Source: Prillingera fragicola
Lineage: Eukaryota > Basidiomycota > Tremellomycetes > Trichosporonales > Trichosporonaceae
Assembly (NCBI GenBank): GCA_002335605.1
Contig: BEDY01000001.1
Coordinates: 124,001 to 188,000, forward strand
Length of the DNA stretch: 64,000 nt
Direction: 5' to 3'
Part shown: piece by piece, positions 1-10,577 of the stretch
How the letters are laid out: each line of letters opens with the position of its first letter
Numbering within the stretch: the stretch's first letter is position 1
Notes under the pieces: model-generated
Database searches by the model: none
Told to the model about the DNA's origin: nothing
The model's input: the letters and a program-made list of their open reading frames with translations, nothing else
Position numbers and translations under genes: made by a program

Positions 1-407
1 CCGTGGAGCAGGGAGCAGGGAGGAGGTTGATGTCGTGTTTCTGAGCCCGCCTTGGGGTGAGTCCCCTCTCTTTTCAGAGCTTTGCCTGACCAGCAGGAGG
101 ACCAGAGTACCTCAACGACTCGGAGGGCGAGCCGCGCGCCTACCCTCTGAGCGCCATCCTGCCGATTCCCGGAGATGAGCTGTTTGCGCTGTCGTCGGTT
201 GTGTCGCCCAACATTGCGTATTTCCTGCCGAGGAACATGGATGTCGACGAGTTGTCTGCGCTTGCTGCCCCGCTTGAGTCGCCCGTGGTGGATGGGGATG
301 GAGGCAGGGAGAGGGCAAGGGAGTGGGTCGAGGTGCAGGAGGAGTGGGTCGGGGAGAAGCTAAAGGCTGTTACGGCTTACTTTGGGGGGTTGGTTCAAGG
401 GGCTTAG
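1..407 (+). CDS. TGS1: Trimethylguanosine synthase TGS1, C-terminal part (5' end outside window)
   Basis: Catalyses m7G to m2,2,7G cap hypermethylation on snRNA/snoRNA. Two exons are visible: up to 56 and 97-407, with a 40-nt intron (GTGAGT donor at 57, CAG acceptor at 94-96). The splice recreates the family motif SPPWGGPEY; in the human enzyme the Trp of this motif stacks on the m7G base. The stretch NIAYFLPRNMDVDELSALA and the final EKLKAVTAYFGGLV match the C-terminal end of human TGS1 (recalled as NIVYFLPRNADIDQVASLA and LKTITAYFGDL). The stop is TAG at 405-407. The methyltransferase N-terminal half lies upstream of the window. Confidence 0.93.
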
Positions 408-918
408 GGAGGGCGTGAGGGTGTTCCACTCGAGCGTGGGCAGAAGAGGTTGGGAGTGCAGCCCCAACAAGCTGGAGGGCAGGATGCTCGGCCATTGGGT
501 TACATCTTTTCTGAGAGCATTACACTAATAGCATATCATGTCATGCATTGTATCGCAGGTACTCTTCTCGTCGTCGCCAGTCATCCGTGCCGCGGCCACA
601 GAAGCCGACGTCGAGGTACATCCACTACATCCCTCGACAGGGTACCTTGGTGCCAAGCCACCGACACCACCACTGATGACGCCACACCAGTGCAAGGTGG
701 ATGTGTTGCACAGCTTGTTCGCGTCGAGATCTGTGCATGTGGTGGGTGGCTTCGACCGCAAACATCTGCAGTTCTGACACTTTGAATGAACACATCTCTT
801 CGCTTTTACCACTGATTCGATAAGGCACAGCAACTCTCGCAGTCATCACCACGCTCTCCAGACTCTCACGCGTCTAGTCGTCCAACTCTGCACCAGTCTC
901 GACCCCAGCATTCAAAGC
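408..918. other. Intergenic, TGS1 3' flank and promoter of next gene
   Basis: No gene is supported here. Several short open frames overlap on both strands without a good start context or splice sites. The last 100 bases are CT/CA-rich and look like the 5' leader of the gene starting at 919. Confidence 0.6.
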
Positions 919-1641
919 ATGTCCAACCCACCCGGAGGCGTCGGCTCCCCATACGGGAGCTACGGCAACCAAGATATGAACCAGTACAACCCCACAGGCG
1001 GCGCCGCCCCACCGCCGCCCCAGGCCAGCACCGGGTGGCAGCAGTCGGCCTACCAGCAGAGTCTGGGGCGGTATCAGCCGCAGCCTCCCCACCAGCAGTC
1101 GGGGCAGCAGGGACATGGCCGGGGGGAGAATGCGTCCTACTACGGCACCGACGTCCCGAGTGGTCCCACCGGCGGCGGGGGTGCAGCTGTGCAGGGGCAG
1201 TACGCACCCCAGCAAGGTTACGGCGCCCCTCCACCTGGGCTGTACGCCCAGCCTGGACCGCACCATGCTGCCGCGAAGTATCAGCACTATGGCGATCAAC
1301 ACTCGGCGGGGCAGTATGGCGCTTCCGCTGCGGCCGGCGGGGCGGGATATGGTGCCTCGCAGGCTGCGTCAGGCCATGCGCCCTTGCAAGGCCGCACGGC
1401 GCACGGCAGCGGCAAGCACGACAAGGAGGACAAGAAGGCCGAAAAGGAGCGTGAGAGGGCTGAAAAGGAGCGGCACAAGCTGGAGAAGAAGGCGAGGAAG
1501 GGCAAGAAGGGGAGCGATAGTGGAAGTGGCAGTGAGAGTGGTGGAAAGAAGAAAAAGAAGAACAAGAAGAAGGGTGGGAAGCGGAGGAGTAGTGGGAGTG
1601 GGAGCGATAGTGGGAGCGATAGTGGGAGCGACAGTGACTAG
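919..1641 (+). CDS. Low-complexity Gly/Tyr/Gln-rich protein with basic coiled region and GSDS tail
   Basis: Single-exon 240-residue protein of unknown function. Residues 1-155 are rich in Gly, Tyr, Pro, Gln and Ala, a prion-like or disordered composition. Residues ~160-195 are a charged Lys/Glu helix with KEKERERAEKERHKLEKK, followed by a Lys-only cluster (KKKKKNKKK) and a C-terminal GSDS repeat ending in SDSD. The ATG at 919 follows a leader with no in-frame upstream start. The composition (disordered plus K-rich plus acidic Ser tail) suggests a nuclear or RNA-associated protein, but this is inference; no catalytic domain is seen. The Ser-Asp repeats are potential casein kinase II sites. Confidence 0.75.
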   Translation: MSNPPGGVGSPYGSYGNQDMNQYNPTGGAAPPPPQASTGWQQSAYQQSLGRYQPQPPHQQSGQQGHGRGENASYYGTDVPSGPTGGGGAAVQGQYAPQQGYGAPPPGLYAQPGPHHAAAKYQHYGDQHSAGQYGASAAAGGAGYGASQAASGHAPLQGRTAHGSGKHDKEDKKAEKERERAEKERHKLEKKARKGKKGSDSGSGSESGGKKKKKNKKKGGKRRSSGSGSDSGSDSGSDSD

Positions 1642-2449
1642 GTGGGCTGTGATGGCTGTTAGCATGGATGTGTGGGTAGACCGGATGACGAGGTCAGGTA
1701 GAGAGGCCGTAGGCAAGGACGGCGAGGATGTGACCAACAGCAGTAATCACCTCGGGCCAGCATCTCTCAGCGAGTTCATAACCCGTGGCATGCACCACTC
1801 CATCACTGCACAAGTCCCCACGCTTAGACGACACTTGGGACTGGGGAGTGGTTGATAGCTGATAAGCCATTCTCGGCGCGGAGCATTTGCGCATCACTTA
1901 CGTTTGTGCGCTCCTCGTCTCAGCCACCCGCCCGAGTTCCAATGCTCCACTCTCCCCACGCAGCACGGGCAGCGCCGCCACACCCAGCCAGAGCCCACCA
2001 GTGTCGAGCGAAGCGGAACGAAGCGGAACGAAGCGGAACGAAGAGGCCACGACATAGCGTCAAACTCGCCATTCAGCGCTCGGACACTCCATGCGCGGGG
2101 TCGGGGTGCGAGCTGTGAAGCTGGGAGAGCAGATGGACGGCCAACGCCACGCACGCCACCCACACCCAGCACACTCGCACGACCCGACGCACCACGGAGG
2201 CTTGGTCAGGTGTGGGCTTGAAGCCGCCGGGATGGGTGTGCTCGGGCTGGTGTCGTCTGGCGAGTGACGACAATAAAGGCAGAGGCGACAAGGGTTTGTC
2301 CTCTGCTCGCTCTGGGGCTGCGTGTCGTCCGCCGCGACTTGCGATATCTCGCAGATAACGCACGAGCACCCCGGGATCCGTGGCCGTTGTAACCTCCCAA
2401 ACTCGGACGTCACCATTGCTCTCTTGACAACAAACCTCCCACGACAGCA
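1642..2449. other. Intergenic region with a small tandem repeat
   Basis: No gene is supported. It contains a perfect 10-bp tandem repeat (annotated separately) and a C/A-rich leader before the start at 2450. Confidence 0.6.
2011..2040 (+). repeat. 10-bp direct tandem repeat, three perfect copies
   Basis: The unit AAGCGGAACG is repeated three times head to tail, with a partial unit on each side. It lies between two genes. Function unknown; a simple tandem repeat. Confidence 0.95.
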
Positions 2450-2785
2450 ATGGGCCTCCTGATCCTCGCCATCGTCGCAGCGGCCCTCACAGCCTCCACG
2501 GCCCTATCCTACCTCGGCAGCAAGCTCTGCCACTCCCGCCCAAACCAGCCCCTCGCATCCCAACCCCCGCACCACCCCGTGGTGGAAGTCAGCGACCCGC
2601 ACCCACCAGGCTTCAACTACTACCGACCACCGACAAAGCGCCCCCCGGGCCGGGCAGTCCGCTTCGCGCCCCCGCCGCCGCCCACGCCGGCGCCTAGTGC
2701 CGGGAGGCGGAGGGAGGTGGTGTGGACCGAGGCTGGACCGGAGTATGTCCGTCCCCTGCGGTCCAAGGGGAAGGAGCGGCGGTAG
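2450..2785 (+). CDS. Small membrane-anchored proline-rich protein
   Basis: Single-exon 111-residue protein. An N-terminal hydrophobic segment (LLILAIVAAALTASTALSYL, residues 3-22) is a signal anchor or signal peptide. The rest is proline-rich and ends in a basic tail (RSKGKERR). The start lies in a good context (ACAGCAATGGG). Nothing identifies a family. It may be a lineage-restricted small membrane protein; a chance open frame cannot be excluded because no intron or domain supports it. Confidence 0.5.
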   Translation: MGLLILAIVAAALTASTALSYLGSKLCHSRPNQPLASQPPHHPVVEVSDPHPPGFNYYRPPTKRPPGRAVRFAPPPPPTPAPSAGRRREVVWTEAGPEYVRPLRSKGKERR

Positions 2786-3186
2786 GCGGGAGGGGAGGAG
2801 GGGGTGGGTGTCGTGCGCGTGCCTCGGGGTGTGGTGGATACAGCCAAGACGTAGATGGTAATAGAGGCCTGGCTGGGCAGTGAGATCGCAGTGGACCCGT
2901 TGTAATAGAGAACCTCGTTGTATATCCCCGTCGGCAACGTTGTAGATCTTGTATGTAAGTTGTGAGTAGTGAGCAGTGAGTAACGGCGAGCGGCAACGCA
3001 CTAGCTCCTGACAATGGTCCTGGCGGCGTGCGGGGCCACTCACCTCTGAGGGTCGCACGCCAAGCACCGAGACAGAGAGCCATTACGCTCCATAAGATTA
3101 CAACTGATACACTAAACATAAGCAGTCGACGAGCTCGGTGTGCTCTTTCTCGTTGGTGGGTCGTCTCATACTCGGTCGAGGTCTGA

Positions 3187-3851
3187 TTAATATGTCACAA
3201 CGCGTTCCTGCCCCGTCAGCACTGCCATGAGGGACGATAGCGCCGACTCACCCTGTAAACCGCAAACCCGCCGTCATGCGTGCACCCGCCCGTCACCCCG
3301 GCGCCGAGCCCCAGCTCGCGCAGCTTGTCGTTGGCCTGGGACTGCACCCTGTGCCTGCTGGCATTGTACGAGCTTGGCGCGAGCCGCACGGCCCCCGGGA
3401 GAGCGAGTTCGGGCACGGACACGGTGTATTCTGATCTCAGATGTGGTTGGGACGTTGCGTGCTTGAGCCTGCGTGCGTTGCTTGGTGCGTTTGAGTGTGA
3501 CGCAAACGACGATGGCCGTGGGGGTGCGTACTCTGCTGCCAGTGTGGAGTCGAGGCCGGTCGAGGAGTGTGAGCGGGGGAAGAAGGGTGAGGCGCTGGCT
3601 GCAAAGCCGCTGGAGCCTTTCGAATGAGCTTTGCGCGAGGTGCTGCTGGGGGGAGCTGTGCGTGGTGCAGAGGGGATGGGCTCGGAGTGTAGCGGCGCAT
3701 GGAGCCACAGTTGCGGTGCTGATGAACAGACCGAGCTTGCGCTCGATGTGGTGGAGATTGTAGATCCAGATGACGAGCGAGCAGCGGCACGGGGACGGCG
3801 TTCAAAGGTCGTGTAGTGGTCTTGGGCCTGCTTGGACCCAGAGGAGCCCAT
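3187..3851 (-). CDS. Ser-rich protein with predicted N-myristoylation signal
   Basis: Two exons: 3252-3851 and 3187-3207, with a 44-nt intron (GTGAGT donor, CTGAC branch, GGGCAG acceptor); 206 residues. I chose the ATG at 3851 because it gives MGSSGSK, matching the M-G-x-x-x-S N-myristoylation consensus; the frame upstream is promoter-like. The body is Ser/Ala/Pro-rich and disordered, with a more ordered C-terminal third (PELALPGAVRLAPSSYN, then KLRELGLGAG). Splicing yields the end HDGGFAVYRERVVTY. The likely location is the cytoplasmic face of a membrane. Family not recognised. Confidence 0.7.
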
Positions 3852-4754
3852 GCTGGGCGAGTGGGTGGAAGAGAGTTGGCGAGCGGGGGATGTGGTGGTG
3901 GATGTGAATGAGCAGGGGTGGTATATGACGCGCTGGGAAGGCCCAGAGGGTGGAGGTGTATTGGCGATAGCGATGCTAGAGAGAGAGCAAGTGATGTCGA
4001 GAGTGTAGAGAGGCGGCGCTGTGCACTGCTTCGTGGATGATGAAGGTGGGCTTGAAAGCGTAGAGAGAGACGCCTTGTAAGAGCAGCACGTCTCGGTGAA
4101 TGAAAGAGGTGGCTGTGGCTGTGGCTGTGGTGTCGAGGAACAACAAGTGGGGGTGCAACAGCGCTTTCCAGTACAGTTTAGAGTACAAACGAGAAGAGCA
4201 ACGCACATCTACTTTACAACTACTGCTCATATGCATACGACAAGCGAGCCCAGGTCTGAAACGCGTTGCTAGCTGGGCATGCAAAGCCCTGCCCCCGCCG
4301 TCGTCGTCGTTGTTTGGGTCGTCGTCTACACCTACCTCTTTTTTAATCTCCAGGCACCTCTTCCGCCGTGAATGCCGTAACCACCCAAGGCATTGTTCAT
4401 CGTTGCTCTCGACCCAGACTACGCGAACAGCGGCATGCCCTTGCATACCGAGCAGAGGAACAGGCCTCCTGGCTGGGGTATGCATCAGGCATGCGCAGAT
4501 CGTGACAACTCTCCCTGCCCCAAATGGCTTCCAGTGCCGTTCCTCTGTTCCTCTCTCTCGGCCATCCCAACCCACGCAACATCCTCACCCAGTACCACAG
4601 AACGCAGCCGCACAGATAATACTGCGCAAGGGGTACCTACCCGAGCCGTCAACAAGGCATCCAGTGCGGTCCCCGTACTCTCGCGCGCCATCTCTCAGCG
4701 CAGCATGGACATGTTTGCCGACGGCTGCCAGCTTCTCGGCACGATACACACCAG
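3852..4754. other. Region between divergent genes, no gene resolved
   Basis: It holds the promoter of the minus-strand gene and probably the first exon or exons of the plus-strand gene below. A 221-codon open frame at 4100-4765 (+) and another at 4393-4893 (+) overlap in different frames. Neither is convincing in codon use, and no unambiguous splice chain was found. Confidence 0.4.
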
Positions 4755-5554
4755 CCGCAACCTGACTCACTGTCAGACACGCTGCGGCTCCCCTGTGCTG
4801 CGCAGCAGTGGAAAGAGAAGGCGCGTCCACTTTCCAAGACCACGCGTAGTTGCGGGACGGCGGCTCGGAGAGTTGTGCTGGCTGTTGAGGTGAGCACCCG
4901 ATTATCATCCGTTCACCTCTTGCCCTTGGAACACTTGCACAGATCGCCCACTGCAGATGGAAGCGGCGGTCCAGGCCTGCTCCGCTTTTGCTCAACTCGC
5001 AGGAAAGGGGGTACAGGCCCGGCAAACCTCAAAACCGCGGTCGGCAAGTGCTGGGGCAGCTGGGCTCCCCGCTCAGGACCACCCCGCTCAGGAGGGCCAC
5101 GTTCAGGACGGCCAGGACGGCCAGGACAGGGATGCCAATGTTGCTATCCAGGTGCAAGTGGGTAGGTTAAGCATACATGCTGTCTCGAAGCCGCTGTTCT
5201 GTTCCTCGCTGCTTCGAAAGGATGTCAACACCAGGGTGGAGGCGTTCAGGAGGGCTAATGGGTCGTTGTTGATCAACATCTGTCCATCTGCTGCGCCGCA
5301 TGAGCCCGCCGGGCCGACGGCAACGGCCGCGACTGTGCAGCAGGGCTGGTTAGTCGCGGCAGAGCAGGTAAGCAGTGGCGGTGAAGTGACCCCACAAGAG
5401 GTGCGTGCTCTGTGGCATACTGAACAAGTGTCATCACGGTCATCCATGCTCAGGCCTTGGTACCGCTCGGTCACCAACTAACACTGACTGCATGAGACGT
5501 TGGGCTAACGCACACCACCAGGACTACACGGTGCCAGCGCCTGGGCTCACTTGA
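4755..5554 (+). CDS. Hypothetical protein, 3' exons of an unresolved multi-exon gene
   Basis: Three phase-compatible exons are proposed: about 4755-4889 (open, ends ARRVVLAVE at a GTGAGC donor), 4957-5367 and 5522-5554. The second intron (5368-5521) has a CAG|GTAAGC donor, a GCTAACG branch and a CACCACCAG acceptor, and adds DYTVPAPGLT and a stop. The middle exon is rich in Gln, Ala and Asp, with DGQDGQD repeats, then RVEAFRRANGSLLINICP. The first exon and true start are not resolved; the ATG at 4957 would also serve as a start. Part of 5159-5212 might be an unrecognised intron. Family unknown. Confidence 0.5.
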
Positions 5555-5690
5555 TCGATGCGGAACGGTCCATACAGGGATAGACATACACACGCGGCGC
5601 GGAGACCGACTAGAAAATAAGGCGAAGGAGGACTACTAAAGAATGTGGGCCGAGAACGGGTTTCGAGAGATTAGAACGACGCGAGGGATC

Positions 5691-6643
5691 CTACACCCTG
5701 TCGAGGTGGCCGGGCGAGTCGCTGCCGGCCTTGGCGTCGTCGCTGTAGGATGTGCCCTGGCCGTTGGCGTTGGCGCGGCGCTCAGCGTCGGCCTTGCGGT
5801 AGCGCAATCCGGCGGCAATGAGGAGCACGAGGTCGAGGAAGAGGAAGAAGCAGCAGAACCAGGCGACAATCACTGTGCAGGTGTCAACTCTTGGCCTCTT
5901 GGCACGCATCACGGGGGATTTCACGCGCCTCAGCGCAGGCACCCGCCACGGGCACGAGCCGTTAACGACACTCACTGGCAATGTAAACCTTTGTCGCGCG
6001 GTAGTGCAGCGACCTGCCCATTCCCGAGATGACCGTGGTGAGCAGCGCTTCGGTGAAGCCAGGTGCCGAGGGGTGGGCTTGGCGAGTGAGGCAGATGTAA
6101 GTAGTAGCAATGACCGAGCCCAGGAGGCCCAAGCAGATGAACCCGAGAGCGCACTCGGTGGCGACGCGGAGCGAGGCGCTGACGTTGCCGCGCTGCTCAA
6201 AGTAGACCAGGATGAGGGCAAAGATCTTTGGACGTCAATCACAGGTACACCAACAGGTGGCGCCACGCCACGTACAGAGATTCCAACACCGACAATGGCA
6301 AACGCCAGCATGGTCGACGACGACGCGATAATGTCGGTGCACGCAATCTTTCCGCCGGGGATCATGTTTGCCTGCGGTGTGTCAACCTTGGCCTTGTTCT
6401 GGCCTGGGCAAAACTCACAATGGTCTTGCGATCAGTCATGACCTCTGCCAGAGCTTTTCTGTCAGTCCTGCTTTACGCGTTCAACCCACCCTTGGCAGCA
6501 AACCCGCCTGTGATGGCGCAGAGAATGCCAGAGAGCTGGAGCGAGACCATGCGGGCCTTGATGAGGTTGTCGAGGGCGATGTACTTGCCGATCATGTTTG
6601 CTGCGATGCTGATGCTGACACTGACGATGATAGTAGTGATACA
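5691..6643 (-). CDS. Multipass membrane protein, MARVEL-like (5' exon unresolved)
   Basis: Exons on the minus strand: 6490-6643, 6419-6444 (a 26-nt microexon), 6276-6371, 5976-6225, 5691-5872; introns of 45, 47, 50 and 103 nt; all phases agree and give 235 residues from the first sure exon. Hydrophobic segments include VSVSISIAANMIG, LQLSGILCAITGGFAAK, STMLAFAIVGVGIS, ECALGFICLGLLGSVIATTY and IVAWFCCFFLFLDLVLLIAAGL. The topology, with a hydrophilic Lys/Asp-rich C-terminal tail, resembles fungal MARVEL-type four-helix proteins of the plasma membrane, but this is judged by layout only. The first exon probably lies in 6650-7070, where a hydrophobic frame occurs (6732-7010) whose join I could not fix. 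Confidence 0.7.
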
Positions 6644-7446
6644 CTTGAGTAGGGAAAGGGAAATGCTGACTGCGTTCCCTGCTGGGGTCCCGGGGGGTAG
6701 ATATATGCTTGCTGCTCCATCTCAGTCCAGACTAGCAAGAGTGGGAGAGCCGGGGTCGACAATTGCCGGGCTGCAAGCTGTGAGAGCCAAGCCGTGCATG
6801 TATTCTCACTGGCGGTACGTGCTCCCCTGCTAGAAGAAGCACCAGCAGGAGCAGCACCAACAGCGCAAACACCACTCGACAGGCGTGTCTCAAGCGGGTC
6901 CAAGGATCATCAGAGGCAGAACTAGCTCGAAACGACGCAAACGCCACAATAGTGCAGGTCTGAGCCACAAAAATAACCGTATCAGGCGCCACTTCAGATG
7001 CTAGTCGCACCCAGGTACCTGTTCTCGACTCCTTGCGACGTCGTGGCTTGCATGTTCTGCTGGGCCCCCTCGTGGCCCCCCGGGGTGCTACGGCGTGTCG
7101 TCAAAGTGGTGTGGCTGTGGATGCAGCATGGGCCGCATGCAGGTGGCCAGATGGACCATGCGCTAGCATCCTACTGATTAGCCGGCGTCCGGGCATTGCG
7201 GGGCACGTGAGCTCGTGCCATGGATATCACGATTGCATTGATGGCAGGTCCGACGTCGTTGGTGCTTGCGACGCAACGGATCAATCAGTTGCCGGACGTT
7301 CCGGATCATCCGGAGTGCTGTAGGCTAGTGCAACAGATGCATATTATGAGCCTTCACGGGGAGAGGGAGGGGGGAGGGTTTACAGAATCCTACTACATAA
7401 CATCTTGGCACACCGAACCAGCCGTGCATGCTAAGTGTTTGATACG
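6644..7446. other. Intergenic or 5' exon region of the membrane protein gene
   Basis: It probably contains the first exon of the minus-strand multipass protein. A hydrophobic minus-strand frame at about 6830-6960 (HACRVVFALLVLLLLVLLL) is a candidate. Nothing is supported in 7070-7446, which is the 3' flank of the kelch gene. Confidence 0.4.
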
Positions 7447-9710
7447 TTAGCGGCTCTCGCCATCGGGGTTGGCAATGTGGAGGCGAGCCATGCCAAGAGC
7501 GTTGGCCGACGAACGACGGTTCGACTGGGCGGATCCAGCCGAAGCGTTGCGCTTGTTGTTGGTGAGCTGGCGGAAGCTAGCGTTGGAGATGGTACGTCCA
7601 TGGCCGACGTTGTTGCCCATCGACGCGCGCTTGGACATGATTGGTGACGTGTGAAAGTCGAGAGGGGGGATGCTCGGCGCGCTCGACGAGGCCGAGTGGT
7701 GCGACTGAGTGGGGGAAGGGGGGACAGGAGCTTCCTGGGGAAGCGGCGACGAGTGTTGGTGCGAACGGAGCTGGGCGGTGGGCGAAATGGCGCGGAACGC
7801 AGGGCGGGAGGTGAGCGAGCTCTGGAGCTGCTCCCAGTCAGCCGCGTCAGCGCTTGCAGCGTCCGCAGCCGCGGCGGCGAGGCTAGAGGTAGGGTCGGGG
7901 TGAACGAGCTCGCCGTTAGCAATACGAGGCGAAGTGTTGACGTCAACGAGGTTGCCGAGAGCAGGGCCCTGGTGGGCTGCCACAGTCTCGGGCTGGTACT
8001 GGTAGGTCGAAGCAATGGGCATGGGGATAGGCACAAGGTCTGAGCCCTCGGGAGCCGGCGAACCAGGCGAGGTAAAGCTCGAGCGACGGGGGCGACGCGC
8101 AGGAAGGTCGGTGTACGTGCCCTCGCGGCGGGCCTCGTCGACGCGACCAAGACCAAAGTCAATCTCCTCCCAGTTCATTCCCTTCTCGTTGAGCTCGCTG
8201 GGGTGAACCTGAGCCATCTCGCGCTCGTGGATGGTTCCGTCATCACCGACACCGTGAGGAGCCGAGTGGCGGCGGAAGACGCCAAAGAGCGTGTTGCTGA
8301 GGTTTGACAGCGAGCTCTTGTTCGAAGTGCTCTTCTCGTTGTGGTCACCACGGCCGACGTTGCCAAAGACGTAAGGACGGTTGAACTCGCCGTTGTCCTC
8401 CTGAGTCGAGAAGGAGAAATGCGAGGCGAGACGACGCTTGCGAGCGTTGCGCTGGTGGCGGCGCCAGAACCACAGACCAAGAGGAAGGAGAACAAGGAGC
8501 ACGATCAGAGTAGGCACGACTGCAGCCGCAATCTTGCCGCTCTTGCTGATGCCCTTCTTCTCACCGTGGTCGGCAGCAGGAATACCACCAGTGTACGTGT
8601 CGAGCATGCCCTGCGACCACTGCGACTTCCAGCCCCAGCCCGAAGTGGTGGGGTCACGCATGTCGAGGAAGAATTCGTTTGCCATGGGGGAACCCTTGGG
8701 GCCACGGCCAAAGGCTGTGATCATGACACCCGAGGGCGTCATGACGGCCGAGTGGTAGGCGACCGCAGCGAACGAGGGAGGCTGAAGGTTGGACGGCTGC
8801 GACCACTCCCAAGTGGTGGTGTTGAGAGTAGCGAGCAGGGTCGAAGAAGCGTACGAAGTGCCGTTCTTGACGGATCCACCGTGGAGAACGAGCATGTCGA
8901 GGAAGGGGTGCGCGACGAGCGAAGCACCAAGACGGCCTTCAGGGAGTTGACCAGTGGTCTTCTGGGGAACCCAACCGTCCTCCTGCGTCCAGACGCCAAT
9001 AGTCGAGTGGGGGACAAGAGTGCCGTCGTAAGCCTGGCCACCCATGAGGTAGATTGTGCCGTTGGCGTTGGTCATGGCAAAGTCGGAAACCGCACGGTCG
9101 GTGCCGGTGAGGGTGGTGGGAATGTTCTGCGAGGTGACAATCGAGCTGGCTCCAAGAGGGAGGCTGAGCATGTCGGTGGCAGTGTAAGCACCCGACCTGC
9201 CCGAGCAGACAGTGGTGTCGGAAAGACCGCCAACGAGCATCATCTGCTTGTCGGAGATGGCAGCCAGACCCGCACCATGACGACGGATAACCTTGACTGG
9301 CGAAGCGCTAGTCCAGGTCTGTCCACCAAGAGTAAAGGTGTGGGTGGTGGCATCGTCGGTACAAGACGAGGTCATGCCACCAGCGACGACCAGCGCCGAG
9401 GCGTCGTGCGTGAGCGCCATCGAGGCGAACGCATGAGGCGAAAGACCAGTGTTAGGGCCGAGGTTCCAAGCCGGCGAGGTCGAGTTGAGCTGATGGGTCA
9501 GCTCCATCTACCCTGAAGACGACGCGCTAGCAAACTTACCGTGTAAACGAGCACCTCGTTGGTGACTTGAGTGCCGCTGCCAGAGACCTCACCGCCGACG
9601 ACGTACATGGCCTGCTCAGCTTCCACGTACACGGCCTGGTGGCCCCAGCGAGGAGCAGGAGAGACTGCGGCCTGCGCAGAGGGGAGCTGAGAAAGGAGGA
9701 GGAAGAGCAT
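7447..9710 (-). CDS. Kelch-repeat type I membrane protein with long cytoplasmic tail
   Basis: Two exons, 9540-9710 and 7447-9507, with a 32-nt intron (GTAAGT donor, GGTAG acceptor); 743 residues. A signal peptide (MLFLLLSQLPSAQA) is followed by a kelch-type beta-propeller ectodomain from about residue 20 to 360, with PRWGHQAVYVEAEQAMYVVGG as the first blade and further VVAGG, LVGGL, YLMGG and LHGGS blade motifs. One transmembrane helix (AAAVVPTLIVLLVLLPLGLW) lies near residue 380, then a basic stop-transfer RRHQRNARKRR and a 330-residue Ser/Pro-rich cytoplasmic tail. Such fungal proteins sit at the plasma membrane; by analogy with cell-surface kelch proteins it may be an adhesion or wall-sensing receptor, which is inference. 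Confidence 0.88.
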
Positions 9711-10577
9711 CGTGGAGAGTTTGAGAGTGTTTGAAAGGGGGCGGGATAAACAGTGGCCTCGTCAAGAGGGTGTTAAGGAGGGAGAGGAAGGGGGGTAGGA
9801 TCGAGTAGTCTGTTGCGAAAAGGTGTGAAGGTTTGGTTTGTGCTGACCGGCAGCTAGAGAGAACGAGAGAGAGAGAGTATAGGAGTAGTGTAGAGAGAGT
9901 GAGGTGAGGTTGTGAGTAGAAATGAGAATACGGGGGATGAAAGTCAGTTGACCTGGGGAGGGGGGCAGGGGGCTTTGCTGGAGTCTATGCTGGCCTTGGG
10001 CGGGATGGCTGCCTGGCAGTGGCAGGGTGGCGTCTTGGCCCCATGGTGTATTTGCTTGATTAGGAGTAAATGAGAGTGTGAACATGAGCCATGACGGGCT
10101 GAAAGTGCTGCTGGATGAGCTGCTCGACACGATGGATGGGCAATGTCAACAATGAACAGTCAGGGAAGAAAAGGTACAGTACCATTTCAGGGAAAGAATA
10201 CAGAAAATGGCTGGCAGCACCGGAAGTATAGTAACGTGGATAACACGTGGCAGAAGTTTTTTATGTTTTTATTCAAACATTAATCCGGCGGCAGTGAGAC
10301 ATACGTAATCACACGTGGCTTGTGCTGCAAAAGTTGACGACCTGGGATTCAGTCCTGCACCACTCGATCCAACTTGTGGGTGCATTGCTTCGCACGCATC
10401 TCTCTTTCTTTCCTTCGACTTGTTGACTCGTATACATCATTCAGTTGGGCACACTCTCGCTGTAGACTAACCACAACTCGACCGCCCATCCTCCCAAAAA
10501 AGAACGACTCTGCTCGTTCACTCCACCTCGCATCACTCCCCTCCACCATCCTCCCGCACCAACCACCATCCCCCATC
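9711..10577. other. Divergent promoter region between kelch and La genes
   Basis: No gene is supported. A purine/pyrimidine-asymmetric stretch (GAGAGA-rich, 9855-9900 on plus) is the leader of the minus-strand kelch gene. A CT-rich leader with CCACC repeats precedes the La start. An AT-rich patch (TTTTTTATGTTTTTATTC) lies at 10257-10274. Confidence 0.6.

Noticed and set aside
4100..4765. 221-codon plus frame
   Set aside because: Poor codon use, no domain, overlaps the leader of the minus-strand gene and other frames; no splice support.
8341..9516. 391-codon open frame on the plus strand
   Set aside because: Lies entirely antisense to the kelch gene, whose motifs, signal peptide and membrane helix are clear; the frame is a mirror of biased codon use.
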